DNA of 56,562 nucleotides. Origin: a virus. Shown here piece after piece: positions 36,372-44,972 of the stretch (position 1 is its first letter; each line of letters opens with the position of its first letter). The notes under the pieces were generated by a model. That model was not told the DNA's origin. It did no database searches and was given only the letters and a program-made list of their open reading frames with translations. The translations under genes and the position numbers were made by a program. The stretch lies in the IMG/VR virus record IMGVR_UViG_3300028802_000016, positions 1 to 56,562 of that record, one strand, 5' to 3'.

Positions 36372-36430
36372 CGCGCCAGGCGTATTCGTGCTGCCACGGT
36401 CCGGCGGAGCGCTCGAAGTAGGAGACCGCA

Positions 36431-38272
36431 GTGCCGAACCTGCCTTTCCAGGTCCCGACTGACGAGGACGGCTCGTACGCCTTCTCGGGCATGACGAGCG
36501 AGGACCTGACTTCGATCCGCACCCAGGCCCGCGACGCGGCGGCCCGGTACGCGGACATGGACGTCGCGGACGTTCAGCCGGGCGACATCGAGACCATGCG
36601 CGAGCTGACCACCATCGTCAAGGGTGTCGACGCGGAGCGCAGCCGCCGCAGTGGTGCGGCTGGCGCCTTCGCCGCCCTGACCGAATCTCTCGGCGAGGAC
36701 GACGAGACCGGAACCGACGAGACCCCGGCGGGCGCGGGCATCGAGGACGCGAAGACGGACACCCCCGCAGCGCAGACCGCAGCCGCCAAGGCCCCGGGTG
36801 TCGCCGCCGTGGCGTCCAACACGGTCCCCGCCGTCCCGGCCGAGACCGTGGCCCGACAGGCACCGGCCGTCATCCTCGCCGGGGCCAACAACGGCGACGC
36901 GAACATGGGCGAGGAGCTGGACTGGACCCGCGTCGGCAAGCTCGTCGAGAAGCGCTTCCTCCAGTACAGCGCGATGGGCGGCCAGGGTGGTCGCCAGCAG
37001 CACTCCATCGCCCAGTTCAAGACGGAGTACCCGCAGGAGCTGACCGCGTCCGGCGGCCTCCAGGAGGACGCGACGGCGGTCATCGACTACGCGGCCAGCG
37101 AGAAGCGCCTTCCCGGCGGCTCGCTGCTGGCGTCGGTGGAGATCAAGCGCAAGGCCGCTCTCGCGGCTGGCGCGCCGAACGCGCTGACGGCGGCCGGTAC
37201 CGGCTGGTGCGCGCCGTCGGAGGTCATCTACGACCTGTGCGAGCTGGAGTCGGCGGACGGCATGCTGGACATCCCGGAGATCAACGTCTCCCGGGGCGGC
37301 ATCAAGTTCACGACCGGCCCGGACTTCTCGTCGATCTACTCCGGCTCGGGCTACTTCCACTACACCGAGTCGCAGATCATCGCGGGCGTCACCAAGCCCG
37401 TCATGTCCGTCGCCTGCCCGTCGTTCACCGACGTGCGGCTGGACGCTGACGGCCTGGCGATCCAGACGGACCTGCTCCAGCTCCGTGGCTACCCGGAGCT
37501 GATCGCCCGGTTCGTGCGGGGCGCGATGATCGCCCACTCGCACAAGATCAACCAGTTCGTGATCAACTCGCTGGTCACCGGCTCCACCGCGATGCCGCTG
37601 CCCTCGGGCGTCACCGCGCACACCCCCGGCGCCGGAACCACGTGGGCCACCGACCACTCGGTCGTCTCCACCCTGCTGACCGCCATCGACATGGCGATCA
37701 TGGACTACAAGTACCGCCAGCGGATGGCCCTCGCCTCCACCCTGGAGGTCGTCTTCCCGTACTGGGTGCTCGCCTGGATCCGGTCCGACATCGCGCGCAA
37801 GCAGTTCTACGACGCCGACGCGACGAACGACCAGTTCAACCTGACCATGGAGCGCATCAACACCTGGCTGGCCGCACGTGGCGCCCGCGCGCAGTACGTG
37901 TACGACTGGCAGGACGCGTCCTACTGGGCGGCCTACCCGACCGGCGCGCCGTCGGCGTGGCAGCAGTTCGGCCAGGCCCCGACCTCCACGGACTTCGTCC
38001 AGGACTTCCCCCACACCCTCCAGTTCCTGCTCTACGCGGCCGGTACCTGGGTGCGCGGCAACGCCGACATCATCACCCTGGACACCGTCTACGACAGCAC
38101 CCTGCTGGCGCAGAACAAGACCACCCAGCTCTTCACCGAGCAGGGCATCCTCGCGGCCAAGACCTGCTTCGACAGCCGCCTCTACACGATCGGCAACATC
38201 ACCGGCGGCCTGGTCCCGAGCGGCGCGGGCGCGTTCGCCCCGACCACTCAGCCGACCTGGACCAACCCGTAG
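36431..38272 (+). CDS. Major capsid protein with N-terminal scaffold region
   Basis: The 613-residue protein has an acidic, Ala/Glu/Thr-rich N-terminal region (residues about 20-165) typical of a fused scaffold or delta domain. From about residue 170 the HK97-type capsid body starts (G-E-E-L-D-W-T-R-V-G-K-L-V-E-K-R). Features include W-C-A-P-S-E-V near 260, G-G-I-K-F-T-T-G-P near 290, and a helical core with D-M-A-I-M-D-Y-K-Y-R-Q-R near 425. The start is GTG, with TAGGAG upstream. The maturation protease nearby would remove the N-terminal region. Confidence 0.85.
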   Translation: MPNLPFQVPTDEDGSYAFSGMTSEDLTSIRTQARDAAARYADMDVADVQPGDIETMRELTTIVKGVDAERSRRSGAAGAFAALTESLGEDDETGTDETPAGAGIEDAKTDTPAAQTAAAKAPGVAAVASNTVPAVPAETVARQAPAVILAGANNGDANMGEELDWTRVGKLVEKRFLQYSAMGGQGGRQQHSIAQFKTEYPQELTASGGLQEDATAVIDYAASEKRLPGGSLLASVEIKRKAALAAGAPNALTAAGTGWCAPSEVIYDLCELESADGMLDIPEINVSRGGIKFTTGPDFSSIYSGSGYFHYTESQIIAGVTKPVMSVACPSFTDVRLDADGLAIQTDLLQLRGYPELIARFVRGAMIAHSHKINQFVINSLVTGSTAMPLPSGVTAHTPGAGTTWATDHSVVSTLLTAIDMAIMDYKYRQRMALASTLEVVFPYWVLAWIRSDIARKQFYDADATNDQFNLTMERINTWLAARGARAQYVYDWQDASYWAAYPTGAPSAWQQFGQAPTSTDFVQDFPHTLQFLLYAAGTWVRGNADIITLDTVYDSTLLAQNKTTQLFTEQGILAAKTCFDSRLYTIGNITGGLVPSGAGAFAPTTQPTWTNP

Positions 38273-38341
38273 GTCGAGTAGCAGTCCCGGGCCGGGAACC
38301 CCCGGCCCGGTACCTACCCGAACCGAAGGGAGGGTGCAGGT

Positions 38342-39277
38342 ATGGCGACTCTTACGCCGATGGCCGGGCCGGTCATCGTCGAACAGCCCGCGGTCGGCAG
38401 CATCCGATACGGCCTGTTCTCGGCCGCCAACGGCCCGTTCGACCTGCCGAAGCACGGCAGCATCGGCGGCGTCCAGTACCAGGAGGAGCACTGCGGCAAC
38501 GCGCACCTGCTCGCGGCGGCCTCCTGCTCCAACCCGACCATCACGGCCGCCACCGCTCTTGACGTCTGCGACGGCACGGCCATCGGCCTGCCGTTCGAGA
38601 TCGTCGCCGGGCTCAAGGCGGGCGCGTTCCCGTACGACGCCGCCGAGGTTGAGCGGCGCATCCGGGTCCGGCTCAACGACAACGCCCAGTACATCGCCGA
38701 GCAGGCGCTGTGGGGCGGCAACGCGGACGTCCAGCCCGCGCTCCAGCGTCCCGAGCTGAACGGCGGCTCCGGGATCCTGGACGTCACCCCGACGCCCGGC
38801 ACGGCGGTCACCATCGAATACGGGGTCGGCCTGCTGGAGGACGCCCTCTCGCAGTACAACTACCCGGGCATCCTCCACGCCCGGCCCGTTGTCACCCCGT
38901 ACCTCGTCGAGCGGCAGTTGATGCCGCTGCCGCAGCGCGCCGCGAAGGGACTCACCGGTGTGCAGTACACGCCGATGGGCAACGTGTGGTCGTTCGGCCG
39001 GGGCTACTCCGGCAACAAGCCGAACAACGACGCGACCGCCCCGGCGGCCGGTACCGCCTACATGGTGGCGACGGGCGCGACCACGGTGTGGCTCGACCCG
39101 AACGTGTACGTCAACCCGCCCGAGAAGTCGTTCGACCGGTCCGGGAATGCTTGGCAGGCAATCGGGCAGCGGGCGGCGGCCATCACCATCGACTGCGTGG
39201 CGTTCTTCGTTCTGGTCGAGTTGGACAGCATGACCCGGGGTACTGGGCCTGCTGCAACAACCACGACGGTGTACTAG
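38342..39277 (+). CDS. Virion structural protein, unknown role
   Basis: The 311-residue protein follows the capsid gene, with GGGAGGG nine bases upstream. It reads M-A-T-L-T-P-M-A-G-P-V-I-V-E-Q, has several cysteines in the first 90 residues (E-E-H-C-G-N, A-A-S-C-S-N, D-V-C-D-G), and G-N-V-W-S-F-G-R-G near 220. Position and size fit a head decoration or second capsid-type protein. No signature assigns it firmly. Confidence 0.6.
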   Translation: MATLTPMAGPVIVEQPAVGSIRYGLFSAANGPFDLPKHGSIGGVQYQEEHCGNAHLLAAASCSNPTITAATALDVCDGTAIGLPFEIVAGLKAGAFPYDAAEVERRIRVRLNDNAQYIAEQALWGGNADVQPALQRPELNGGSGILDVTPTPGTAVTIEYGVGLLEDALSQYNYPGILHARPVVTPYLVERQLMPLPQRAAKGLTGVQYTPMGNVWSFGRGYSGNKPNNDATAPAAGTAYMVATGATTVWLDPNVYVNPPEKSFDRSGNAWQAIGQRAAAITIDCVAFFVLVELDSMTRGTGPAATTTTVY

Positions 39278-39286
39278 GAGCGGATC

Positions 39287-39577
39287 ATGCCTGCAATCGT
39301 CATCATCAACGAGCACGAGCCGGAGGGCGAAGTCGCCGGACGGCTCCTGGAACTGGCCGACGAGAAGGGCCACCCGGCCCAGGTCGTCGAGGCCCAGCGC
39401 GGCGAGCACGACGCCGCCCTTTCCTTCCGCGTCCCGCAGGACGTCGCCGACGCCTTCGAGGAGGACCGCGCCGAGCGCTGGCCCGCCCCCGAGGAGGACG
39501 TGGTCGACGACGACGGCGACCCGAACACCCCGCCTGTCCGCAAGTCGCGGCCCGGCAAGGCACCGGCCAAGGAGTAG
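39287..39577 (+). CDS. Small acidic head-region protein
   Basis: The 96-residue protein has a beta-alpha start (M-P-A-I-V-I-I-N-E-H-E-P-E-G) and an acidic middle. The basic tail (R-K-S-R-P-G-K-A-P-A-K) resembles tails found in head-tail connector neighbours of actinophages. TAGGAG precedes the ATG. Function unknown. Confidence 0.55.
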   Translation: MPAIVIINEHEPEGEVAGRLLELADEKGHPAQVVEAQRGEHDAALSFRVPQDVADAFEEDRAERWPAPEEDVVDDDGDPNTPPVRKSRPGKAPAKE

Positions 39578-39580
39578 CAC

Positions 39581-40273
39581 ATGACGTCCGTGTGTCAGGC
39601 CCCCATTCAGGGCACCACCATGCGGGTCCAGACGATCAACTCGTGCGGTACCCCTGCTGTGGGCTCCTGCGTGTCGGCCGTCTCGACCGGCTTCGTCTCC
39701 GTGGAGATGCAGGATCAGGTCGAGTCCGGTCAGGAGATCGTGGTCCTGAACGCGGCCGGTCAGATGTGCGTCAACGAGAAGTCGCCGACGCAGCTCAAGT
39801 GGATCGACACGACGATCACCTTCTGCAACGTCGACCCGGAGTTGTTCGGCCTGATCACGGGCTCCACGCTGGTCCTCAACGACGCCGCCTCCCCGGCGGC
39901 CGTCGGCTTCCAGACGCGTACGAGCAACTACGCGGCCGGGCAGTTCTCGCTGGAGGTGTGGACCAACATCTCAGGTGCCACGTGCGTCACCGTGGGCACT
40001 GCGTCCCTGGTGCCGTACGGGTACTTCCTGCTGCCGAACATCGTCGAGGGCCGTGTCGGCGACGTCAAGATCGAAAACGGTGCGGTGTCGTTCACCGTGG
40101 CGGGCCGCACCAAGCAGGGCACCAACTGGGGTCTCGGCCCCAAGAACGTGCTCGCCAACATGACCACGGCGGCGGCGGAGAAGCTGCTGATCGCTCTGCC
40201 GAGCGACACGCACCGCCACCTCCAGTGGACGTACCTGGCCCCGCCTGCCGCCTCGTGCGGCTGCGCGGCCTGA
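39581..40273 (+). CDS. Probable major tail protein
   Basis: The 230-residue protein is beta-rich with repeated cysteines (N-S-C-G-T-P, G-S-C-V-S, M-C-V-N-E). It has a central T-Q-L-K-W-I-D-T-T-I-T-F-C and Y-A-A-G-Q-F-S-L-E-V-W-T-N near 125, patterns found in tail-tube proteins. It ends A-A-S-C-G-C-A-A. A GATCGAAAAC copy lies at 40066-40078. The order capsid, small proteins, this gene, connector is unusual, so a second head protein is the alternative. Confidence 0.5.
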   Translation: MTSVCQAPIQGTTMRVQTINSCGTPAVGSCVSAVSTGFVSVEMQDQVESGQEIVVLNAAGQMCVNEKSPTQLKWIDTTITFCNVDPELFGLITGSTLVLNDAASPAAVGFQTRTSNYAAGQFSLEVWTNISGATCVTVGTASLVPYGYFLLPNIVEGRVGDVKIENGAVSFTVAGRTKQGTNWGLGPKNVLANMTTAAAEKLLIALPSDTHRHLQWTYLAPPAASCGCAA

Positions 40274-40341
40274 TCGACGGTCGAGGGGGACCGGGCAAAG
40301 GGATGATGGGGGCCGCCGGAAGAGCGGCGGTCCCCATCGTT

Positions 40342-40354
40342 CATGATCGAAAAC
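40342..40354 (+). promoter_or_regulatory. GATCGAAAAC motif before the connector gene
   Basis: CATGATCGAAAAC is intergenic here and is followed by GACAGGAGGAGG and the ATG at 40371. This copy has no coding constraint. Confidence 0.6.
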
Positions 40355-40370
40355 GACAGGAGGAGGCGAG

Positions 40371-41186
40371 ATGACCAGCGCAGTACCCGACGGCTGGACC
40401 GTCTCCAACTTCCCCGCCTGCGCCGACGTGTGGACGTCGCTGACCGCCGACCAGCAGGCCCTCGCCCTGCGGCTCGCCGCCTTCACCATGTACTCGCTGA
40501 CCGGCCGCCAGTTCGGCACCGTCAACCTCACGCTGCGCCCCTGCAACGCCCCCCTGCTGCCGCCGCTCTACCAGACGTACCCGGTGAACCTCATCAACCC
40601 GTGGGGCACCGACGAGGGCGGCAGCTACTACCCGCTCTACATCTACAACGGCGTCTGGCACAACGCAGGCTGCCGGGGGATCAACTGCTGCGGCGCCACC
40701 TGCGAGGTCGAGCTGCCGCGCACCGTCTCGATCACCTCCGTGCTCGTCGACAACGCCGCCGTCGATCCGACCGCCTACCGGGTCGACAACGGCTACCTGC
40801 TCGTGCGCACCGATACCGCCTGCTGGCCGCAATGCCAGGACCTCGACAAGAACCCGGGCCCCGGCGTGACGGACACGTTCGTCGTCAACGGCGTATTCGG
40901 CCGGACCGTCCCCCAGGAAGCGCTCGACGCCGCTTCGATCCTCGCCTGCGAGCTGGCCAAGGCAATGAAGGGCCAGCCGTGCCGTCTGCCGCAGCGGATG
41001 CAATCGCTGACCCGGCAGGGCGTCTCCGTCCAGTTCCCCGGCGTCAACACCTACCTGGACCGTGGCCTCACCGGGCTCAACGAGGTCGATCAGGTCGTTG
41101 TGCAGTTCAACCCCGGGCGGCTCGCGCAGTCGCCGAAAGTCTTCTCGATGGACGTCTCCCCCAACCGCATCACAACCTGGCCGTGA
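40371..41186 (+). CDS. Head-to-tail adaptor protein
   Basis: The 271-residue protein fits the gp6-like connector family of actinophages in size and start (V-S-N-F-P-A-C-A-D-V-W-T-S-L). It is helical at both ends, with a Cys-rich centre (N-A-G-C-R-G-I-N-C-C-G-A-T-C). The end reads R-Q-G-V-S-V-Q-F-P-G-V-N-T-Y. AGGAGGAGG lies seven bases upstream. It would form the ring below the portal. Confidence 0.72.
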   Translation: MTSAVPDGWTVSNFPACADVWTSLTADQQALALRLAAFTMYSLTGRQFGTVNLTLRPCNAPLLPPLYQTYPVNLINPWGTDEGGSYYPLYIYNGVWHNAGCRGINCCGATCEVELPRTVSITSVLVDNAAVDPTAYRVDNGYLLVRTDTACWPQCQDLDKNPGPGVTDTFVVNGVFGRTVPQEALDAASILACELAKAMKGQPCRLPQRMQSLTRQGVSVQFPGVNTYLDRGLTGLNEVDQVVVQFNPGRLAQSPKVFSMDVSPNRITTWP

Positions 41187-41194
41187 GGTAGCAG

Positions 41195-41593
41195 ATGGCT
41201 GACAACCTGACCGACTTGGCGGAGGCCCGCGCCCTCAACTGGCTGACGGGCAACACCACCACGGCCCCCACGATGCCGTACAGCGTCCGCCTGATGACCG
41301 CCAACGGGTCGGACTCGGCCGCCGGTACCGAGGTCGTCAACGCGGGCGGCTCCACGTACACCCCGCAGACGGTCGCCTTCCCGGCAGCCGTGGGCAATGG
41401 CGCCCCCGTCGGCAACTCCGCCGACGTGGTGTTCACCAACATGCCCGCCTGCACGGTCGTCGGCGTCGAGCTGTGGGATGCGAACGGCACCCCGTTCCGC
41501 TGGTGGTGGGGCGCGGTCACCGCGAACAAGACCTTCAACCTGGGCGACACGGCCCGGATCGTCGCGGGACAGCTCACCGTGTCGACGCAGTAA
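41195..41593 (+). CDS. Small virion structural protein
   Basis: The 132-residue protein starts M-A-D-N-L-T-D-L-A-E-A and reads N-W-L-T-G-N-T-T, then T-P-Q-T-V-A-F-P-A-A, then G-V-E-L-W-D-A-N-G-T-P-F-R-W. This matches a widespread family annotated in phage tail regions as a fibre-like or decoration protein, beta-rich and short. GAGGTAG lies near the start. Confidence 0.65.
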   Translation: MADNLTDLAEARALNWLTGNTTTAPTMPYSVRLMTANGSDSAAGTEVVNAGGSTYTPQTVAFPAAVGNGAPVGNSADVVFTNMPACTVVGVELWDANGTPFRWWWGAVTANKTFNLGDTARIVAGQLTVSTQ

Positions 41594-41605
41594 GGGGCCA
41601 CGCCC

Positions 41606-43027
41606 GTGGCGAACCTGTTCACTTCCCAGACCCCGGCCAACCCCAACAACTTCGACGCGACCCCGCTCACCCTGGCCACAGTGGTGACGTTCTCGGCGTC
41701 GGGGAATGTGACCGGCGGGCGGTTCTATGCTGCCTCCTCACTGTCGGGCGGCAGCTACGAGCTGGTCCTCTGGCAGGTGACGAGTCCGACCACGGGCACC
41801 GTGCTGGCGTCGGCGACCTACGGCGCGATCACCGCTGGCACTTGGAACACCATCTCGTTCGCCTCACCGGTGGCGGTCAGCTCGGGCGTCGCCTACGTGA
41901 TCGGCATCCGCACCTCGACCGGCCGGTACACCACGACCAGCAACTTCTTCACGACCCCCCTGGTCAACGGGAACATCACCGGCATCCAGGACAACACCAA
42001 CCCGGTCGGTGTCGGCACCCTGCGCAACGGCGTCTTCGCGGCCGACATCACCAGCTTCCCCTCCAGCACGTTCAACGCGACCTGCTACTTCGTCGACGTC
42101 GACTACACCGCCGGTGGGGCACCGGTGGTGGACCTCGCCGCCGACCTCACCGCGACCGCCAGCCTCTCGGCCGCACTGACCCCCGAACGGCTCCCCGCCG
42201 CCGCACTGTCGGCCAACGGCAGTATGAGCGCCGCACTGACCCCCGAACGGCTGGTTGCCGCCGCACTGACCGCGACCGCGTCCCTGTCCGCGTCGCTGAC
42301 CCCTGAGCGCCCACTGGCCGCCGGGCTGACCGCGACCGGCAGCATGAGCGCCGCACTGATCCGGGACACCCGCCTGGCCGCTACCCTGTCGGCGAACGCC
42401 AGCATGACGGCAGGCTTCGCGGGTGAGCAGCAGCTCACGGCCAGCCTGACCATGAACGCCAGCATGAGCGCGGCGGTCACCGTACCGACCGTCGGACCGG
42501 TCGATCTGATCGCCACCCCGGCCGCGACCGCGCTGCTGGCATGCCTCACCGAGCAGATGAACACCCTCGCCTCCCCGCCCGCGCGGATCCAGCTCCGGGT
42601 CGGCGCCGAGACCGGCCCGCTGATCGGGCCGAACGTGGACGAGTGCTGCGCCGGGCTCGCCTGGGTGCGGGTCGCCGACGTCTACCCGTCGTGGAACAGC
42701 TTCCCCGGGCCGGACAACGACTGGCTGCCCTGCGGGCCGCTGGCGTACGCCGTGGTGCTGGAGATGGGCAGCGCGTTCTGCATGCCGTGGTCCGACTCGG
42801 GCGACACCTTCGAGAACCTCGACCCGCCGAGCACCGACGACTGGCAGACCGCCTTCGGCACGCTGATGCAGCATCAGACGCTGATGCGCCGGGCGGCGGC
42901 GTGCTGCTTCGCGCCCACCCAGCGGCGCGCCGTCGGCGGCTGGAGCCCGCTGTCGGTGGAGGGCGGCTGCACCGGCGGTACGCTGACCGTGACCGTCTCG
43001 GTGATGGCGCCGTGCGGGGACTGCTGA
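41606..43027 (+). CDS. Fusion: DUF4082-like domain, repeats and a neck/tail-completion domain
   Basis: The 473-residue protein (GTG start) has three parts. Residues 10-160 resemble DUF4082 (F-S-A-S-G-N-V-T-G-G-R-F-Y, then Y-E-L-V-L-W-Q-V, then V-A-Y-V-I-G-I-R-T), a beta-sandwich often in carbohydrate-binding proteins. Residues 180-290 are tandem ~20-residue repeats around L-T-P-E-R. The C-terminal ~180 residues (R-I-Q-L-R-V-G-A-E-T-G-P, W-V-R-V-A-D-V-Y-P-S, then several cysteines) look like a typical actinophage neck protein. The N-terminal domain may be displayed on the virion neck. Confidence 0.65.
   Translation: MANLFTSQTPANPNNFDATPLTLATVVTFSASGNVTGGRFYAASSLSGGSYELVLWQVTSPTTGTVLASATYGAITAGTWNTISFASPVAVSSGVAYVIGIRTSTGRYTTTSNFFTTPLVNGNITGIQDNTNPVGVGTLRNGVFAADITSFPSSTFNATCYFVDVDYTAGGAPVVDLAADLTATASLSAALTPERLPAAALSANGSMSAALTPERLVAAALTATASLSASLTPERPLAAGLTATGSMSAALIRDTRLAATLSANASMTAGFAGEQQLTASLTMNASMSAAVTVPTVGPVDLIATPAATALLACLTEQMNTLASPPARIQLRVGAETGPLIGPNVDECCAGLAWVRVADVYPSWNSFPGPDNDWLPCGPLAYAVVLEMGSAFCMPWSDSGDTFENLDPPSTDDWQTAFGTLMQHQTLMRRAAACCFAPTQRRAVGGWSPLSVEGGCTGGTLTVTVSVMAPCGDC
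42139..42483 (+). repeat. Tandem repeats in the fusion gene
   Basis: Units of about 60 bases encode A-S/G-L/M-S-A-A-L-T-P-E-R and variants. GCCGCACTGACCCCCGAACG occurs near 42171 and again 60 bases later, with more diverged copies after. Such repeats can change number by recombination and may act as a stalk. Confidence 0.7.
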
Positions 43028-43037
43028 GGAGGCGTTC

Positions 43038-43238
43038 ATGGCCGGAGTGAGCCGCAAGACCAAGGCCCGCGTGTACGAGGTCGTCGTCAGCTTCGACGGC
43101 CTCAACAAGGGCGAGCGCTTCAGCCAGGACGCAGACGACCTGGGGTGGGCGACCCAGCGGGTGGAGGTCGGCTATCTTCGGGACGTGACCGAAGAGGGCG
43201 AGGAGGCCCCCGATGCCGCTGGCGAAGGTAAGGGTTGA
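43038..43238 (+). CDS. Small tail-region protein
   Basis: The 66-residue protein starts M-A-G-V-S-R-K-T-K-A-R-V-Y-E and has a beta-like middle (V-V-V-S-F-D-G-L-N-K-G-E) and an acidic tail. Its end overlaps the next gene by 26 bases. Function unknown. Confidence 0.55.
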   Translation: MAGVSRKTKARVYEVVVSFDGLNKGERFSQDADDLGWATQRVEVGYLRDVTEEGEEAPDAAGEGKG

Positions 43239-43632
43239 TCTTTATCAGCCGGTGATCAGTGGCGTCCTGCACGACCTCGCGGGCAAGGACGTCATGCGGA
43301 CCACCCTGCGGGTGCTCAACCGGGCGAAGGTGCTGACCCCGGTGGACACCGGTAACCTGCGCTCCAGCCATCAGTTCCGGCTCACCCAGTCGGCGAACAA
43401 GGTCACGGGTGAGGTCTACACGAAGGTGAAGTACGCGCTGCCCCTGCATGAGGGGCGGCGCGCGGTGACGATCTACCCGCGCCACAAGCAGGCGCTCGCG
43501 TTCACCTGGCACGGTAAGCCCATGGTGCGCAAGTCGGTGCACCAGCCCGCCCGGCGGGGGCGCCCGTGGCTGCGTACAGCGCTGACCGAGGTTGCGGGGC
43601 AGGCCGGTTACCGCGTGCAGAAGACAACGTAG
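43213..43632 (+). CDS. HK97 gp10-like tail-completion protein
   Basis: The 139-residue basic protein reads V-L-N-R-A-K-V-L-T-P-V-D-T-G-N-L-R-S-S-H, then Y-A-L-P-L-H-E-G, then R-P-W-L-R-T-A-L. The T-P-V-D-T-G-x-L-R motif is characteristic of the HK97 gp10 family, which joins head and tail. Confidence 0.8.
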   Translation: MPLAKVRVDLYQPVISGVLHDLAGKDVMRTTLRVLNRAKVLTPVDTGNLRSSHQFRLTQSANKVTGEVYTKVKYALPLHEGRRAVTIYPRHKQALAFTWHGKPMVRKSVHQPARRGRPWLRTALTEVAGQAGYRVQKTT

Positions 43633-43644
43633 GAGGAGGAGTAC

Positions 43645-43863
43645 GTGAAGAAGTTGAAGGTGACCTGGCAGGACGGGTCCTGGAATCATGGCGGGGACCA
43701 GCCGATCGCAGAGACGTCCCTGCCGCATGACGTGAGGATCAACCTGCTCGGCGAGACCCTGGTCTTCACTGAGCAGAGCGGCGACGGCGCGGCGATGGTT
43801 CTCCTGGCCGTTCCCGAGTCTCGCCTGATCTCGTCTGCCCAGGTCGAGGCTTCCGATGCCTGA
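43645..43863 (+). CDS. Small tail-region protein
   Basis: The 72-residue protein starts at GTG with AGGAGGAG seven bases upstream. It is beta-rich (L-K-V-T-W-Q-D-G-S-W, later E-T-L-V-F-T-E-Q). Its end overlaps the next start. Unknown function; probably a tail-assembly accessory. Confidence 0.55.
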   Translation: MKKLKVTWQDGSWNHGGDQPIAETSLPHDVRINLLGETLVFTEQSGDGAAMVLLAVPESRLISSAQVEASDA

Positions 43864-44224
43864 GCTGACGGTGCTGGTTCCGCTGGGTGACCGCGACATC
43901 GAGATGCGCAAGCCGACCGATGGCGCCCTGGTGGTGCTGTCGCGGACGTTCCGGGCGCTGCCCAAGATCGAAAACGTCGGCGAGATCACCGAGGAGATGC
44001 GCAACAAGCTGGTCCGCGACCTCGGCACCCTCGGCAAGATCGTCGAAGCCATGATCGTCCAGGAGGCCGACAAGGGCTGGCTCGACGACGCCATGATCGA
44101 CGGCAAGGTCACCGCCGAGGACGTCTTCGACTCGATCCGCGTGGCGGGCGAGAAGCTGAACGGTCTCGCCCCGGCCAAGGCGGTGGCCCCGGTCCGGCGC
44201 TCCCGGTCCGCCCGTACCCGGTGA
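43856..44224 (+). CDS. Possible tail assembly chaperone
   Basis: The 122-residue protein has a beta start (L-T-V-L-V-P-L-G-D-R-D-I-E) and a helical middle (V-G-E-I-T-E-E-M-R-N-K-L-V, then A-M-I-V-Q-E-A-D-K-G-W-L). It ends in an Arg-rich tail. It lies 1.3 kb before the tape measure gene, in the region where tail assembly chaperones normally occur. I see no programmed frameshift site. A GATCGAAAAC copy lies at 43963. Confidence 0.5.
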   Translation: MPELTVLVPLGDRDIEMRKPTDGALVVLSRTFRALPKIENVGEITEEMRNKLVRDLGTLGKIVEAMIVQEADKGWLDDAMIDGKVTAEDVFDSIRVAGEKLNGLAPAKAVAPVRRSRSARTR

Positions 44225-44484
44225 GGATCACGCACATCGCGGGGATCGACGTCACGATCGGTCCCCGCCTCCGGCAGCGCTGCGCGTGGTGCGGCGCCAC
44301 CCTGATCGACTACGACCTGGAGCGGGTCGCCGTCCCGGTCGGCCAGGAAGGGCCCCCGGGAACCTGGGAGATCGGCGCCCTGGTGCAGGTCGACGGCAAC
44401 ATGACGATCGTTTTGGATCATGACGATCAGCATCACCTGCCCGACGACGCCTGCGGCAAGCTCGACCCGGAGGTGACCAAGTGA
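44221..44484 (+). CDS. Small Cys/His protein
   Basis: The 87-residue protein starts at a GTG overlapping the previous stop. It has C-A-W-C-G-A-T near residue 21 and D-D-Q-H-H-L-P-D-D-A-C near the end, which may form a zinc site. Between tail genes such small proteins are often accessory. A reverse motif copy lies at 44410. Confidence 0.55.
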   Translation: MRITHIAGIDVTIGPRLRQRCAWCGATLIDYDLERVAVPVGQEGPPGTWEIGALVQVDGNMTIVLDHDDQHHLPDDACGKLDPEVTK

Positions 44485-44972
44485 CCAGCGGCCTGAACGT
44501 CAAGCGCCTCGTCTGGACGATCATCTTCCTGGGCATCACCCTCGCTGCGATCGTCATGGAGGTCGTCGCCGGGATCTGGCACCCGGCGGGCACCATCCCC
44601 TGGACCGAGTACATCGCCCAGTACGTGCCCTGGCCTGTCCAGCTCGCCGCGTACGTGGCCCTCGCCGTGTGGCTGCCGTTCCACTTCTGGCGCGCCGACC
44701 AGAAGCGCAAGAAGGCGTTCACGGCTGGCGTGCACGAGGGGCTGTCGGCGAACAGGGCCAATCACCTGGACGCGCTGGAAGGGGCCCACGCGGCTGGATA
44801 CGTGGCGGCAATGAAGGACCACAACATCCGGGCCCCGAGCTTGGCCGACCTCTTGCCCGAGGTCTCCGTGCAGCGCGGCGGGTTGTCGTACGGCCCGAAG
44901 TGCAGCCACGGCCGCCTCTTCGGATCACCCGGTCACGTCTGCGCCGAGATGCCCAGCGATGCCGGGCGCTGA
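44481..44972 (+). CDS. Membrane protein
   Basis: The 163-residue protein (GTG start) has two transmembrane segments (residues about 10-32 and 47-68) and a basic turn (W-R-A-D-Q-K-R-K-K-A-F). A soluble C-terminal half has two cysteines and no motif. A membrane protein amid tail genes is unusual. It may act in the host envelope late in infection. Confidence 0.65.
   Translation: MTSGLNVKRLVWTIIFLGITLAAIVMEVVAGIWHPAGTIPWTEYIAQYVPWPVQLAAYVALAVWLPFHFWRADQKRKKAFTAGVHEGLSANRANHLDALEGAHAAGYVAAMKDHNIRAPSLADLLPEVSVQRGGLSYGPKCSHGRLFGSPGHVCAEMPSDAGR

Noticed and set aside
43213-43238. A programmed frameshift between two tail genes.
   Set aside because: The overlap has a clear new ATG and no slippery heptamer was seen.
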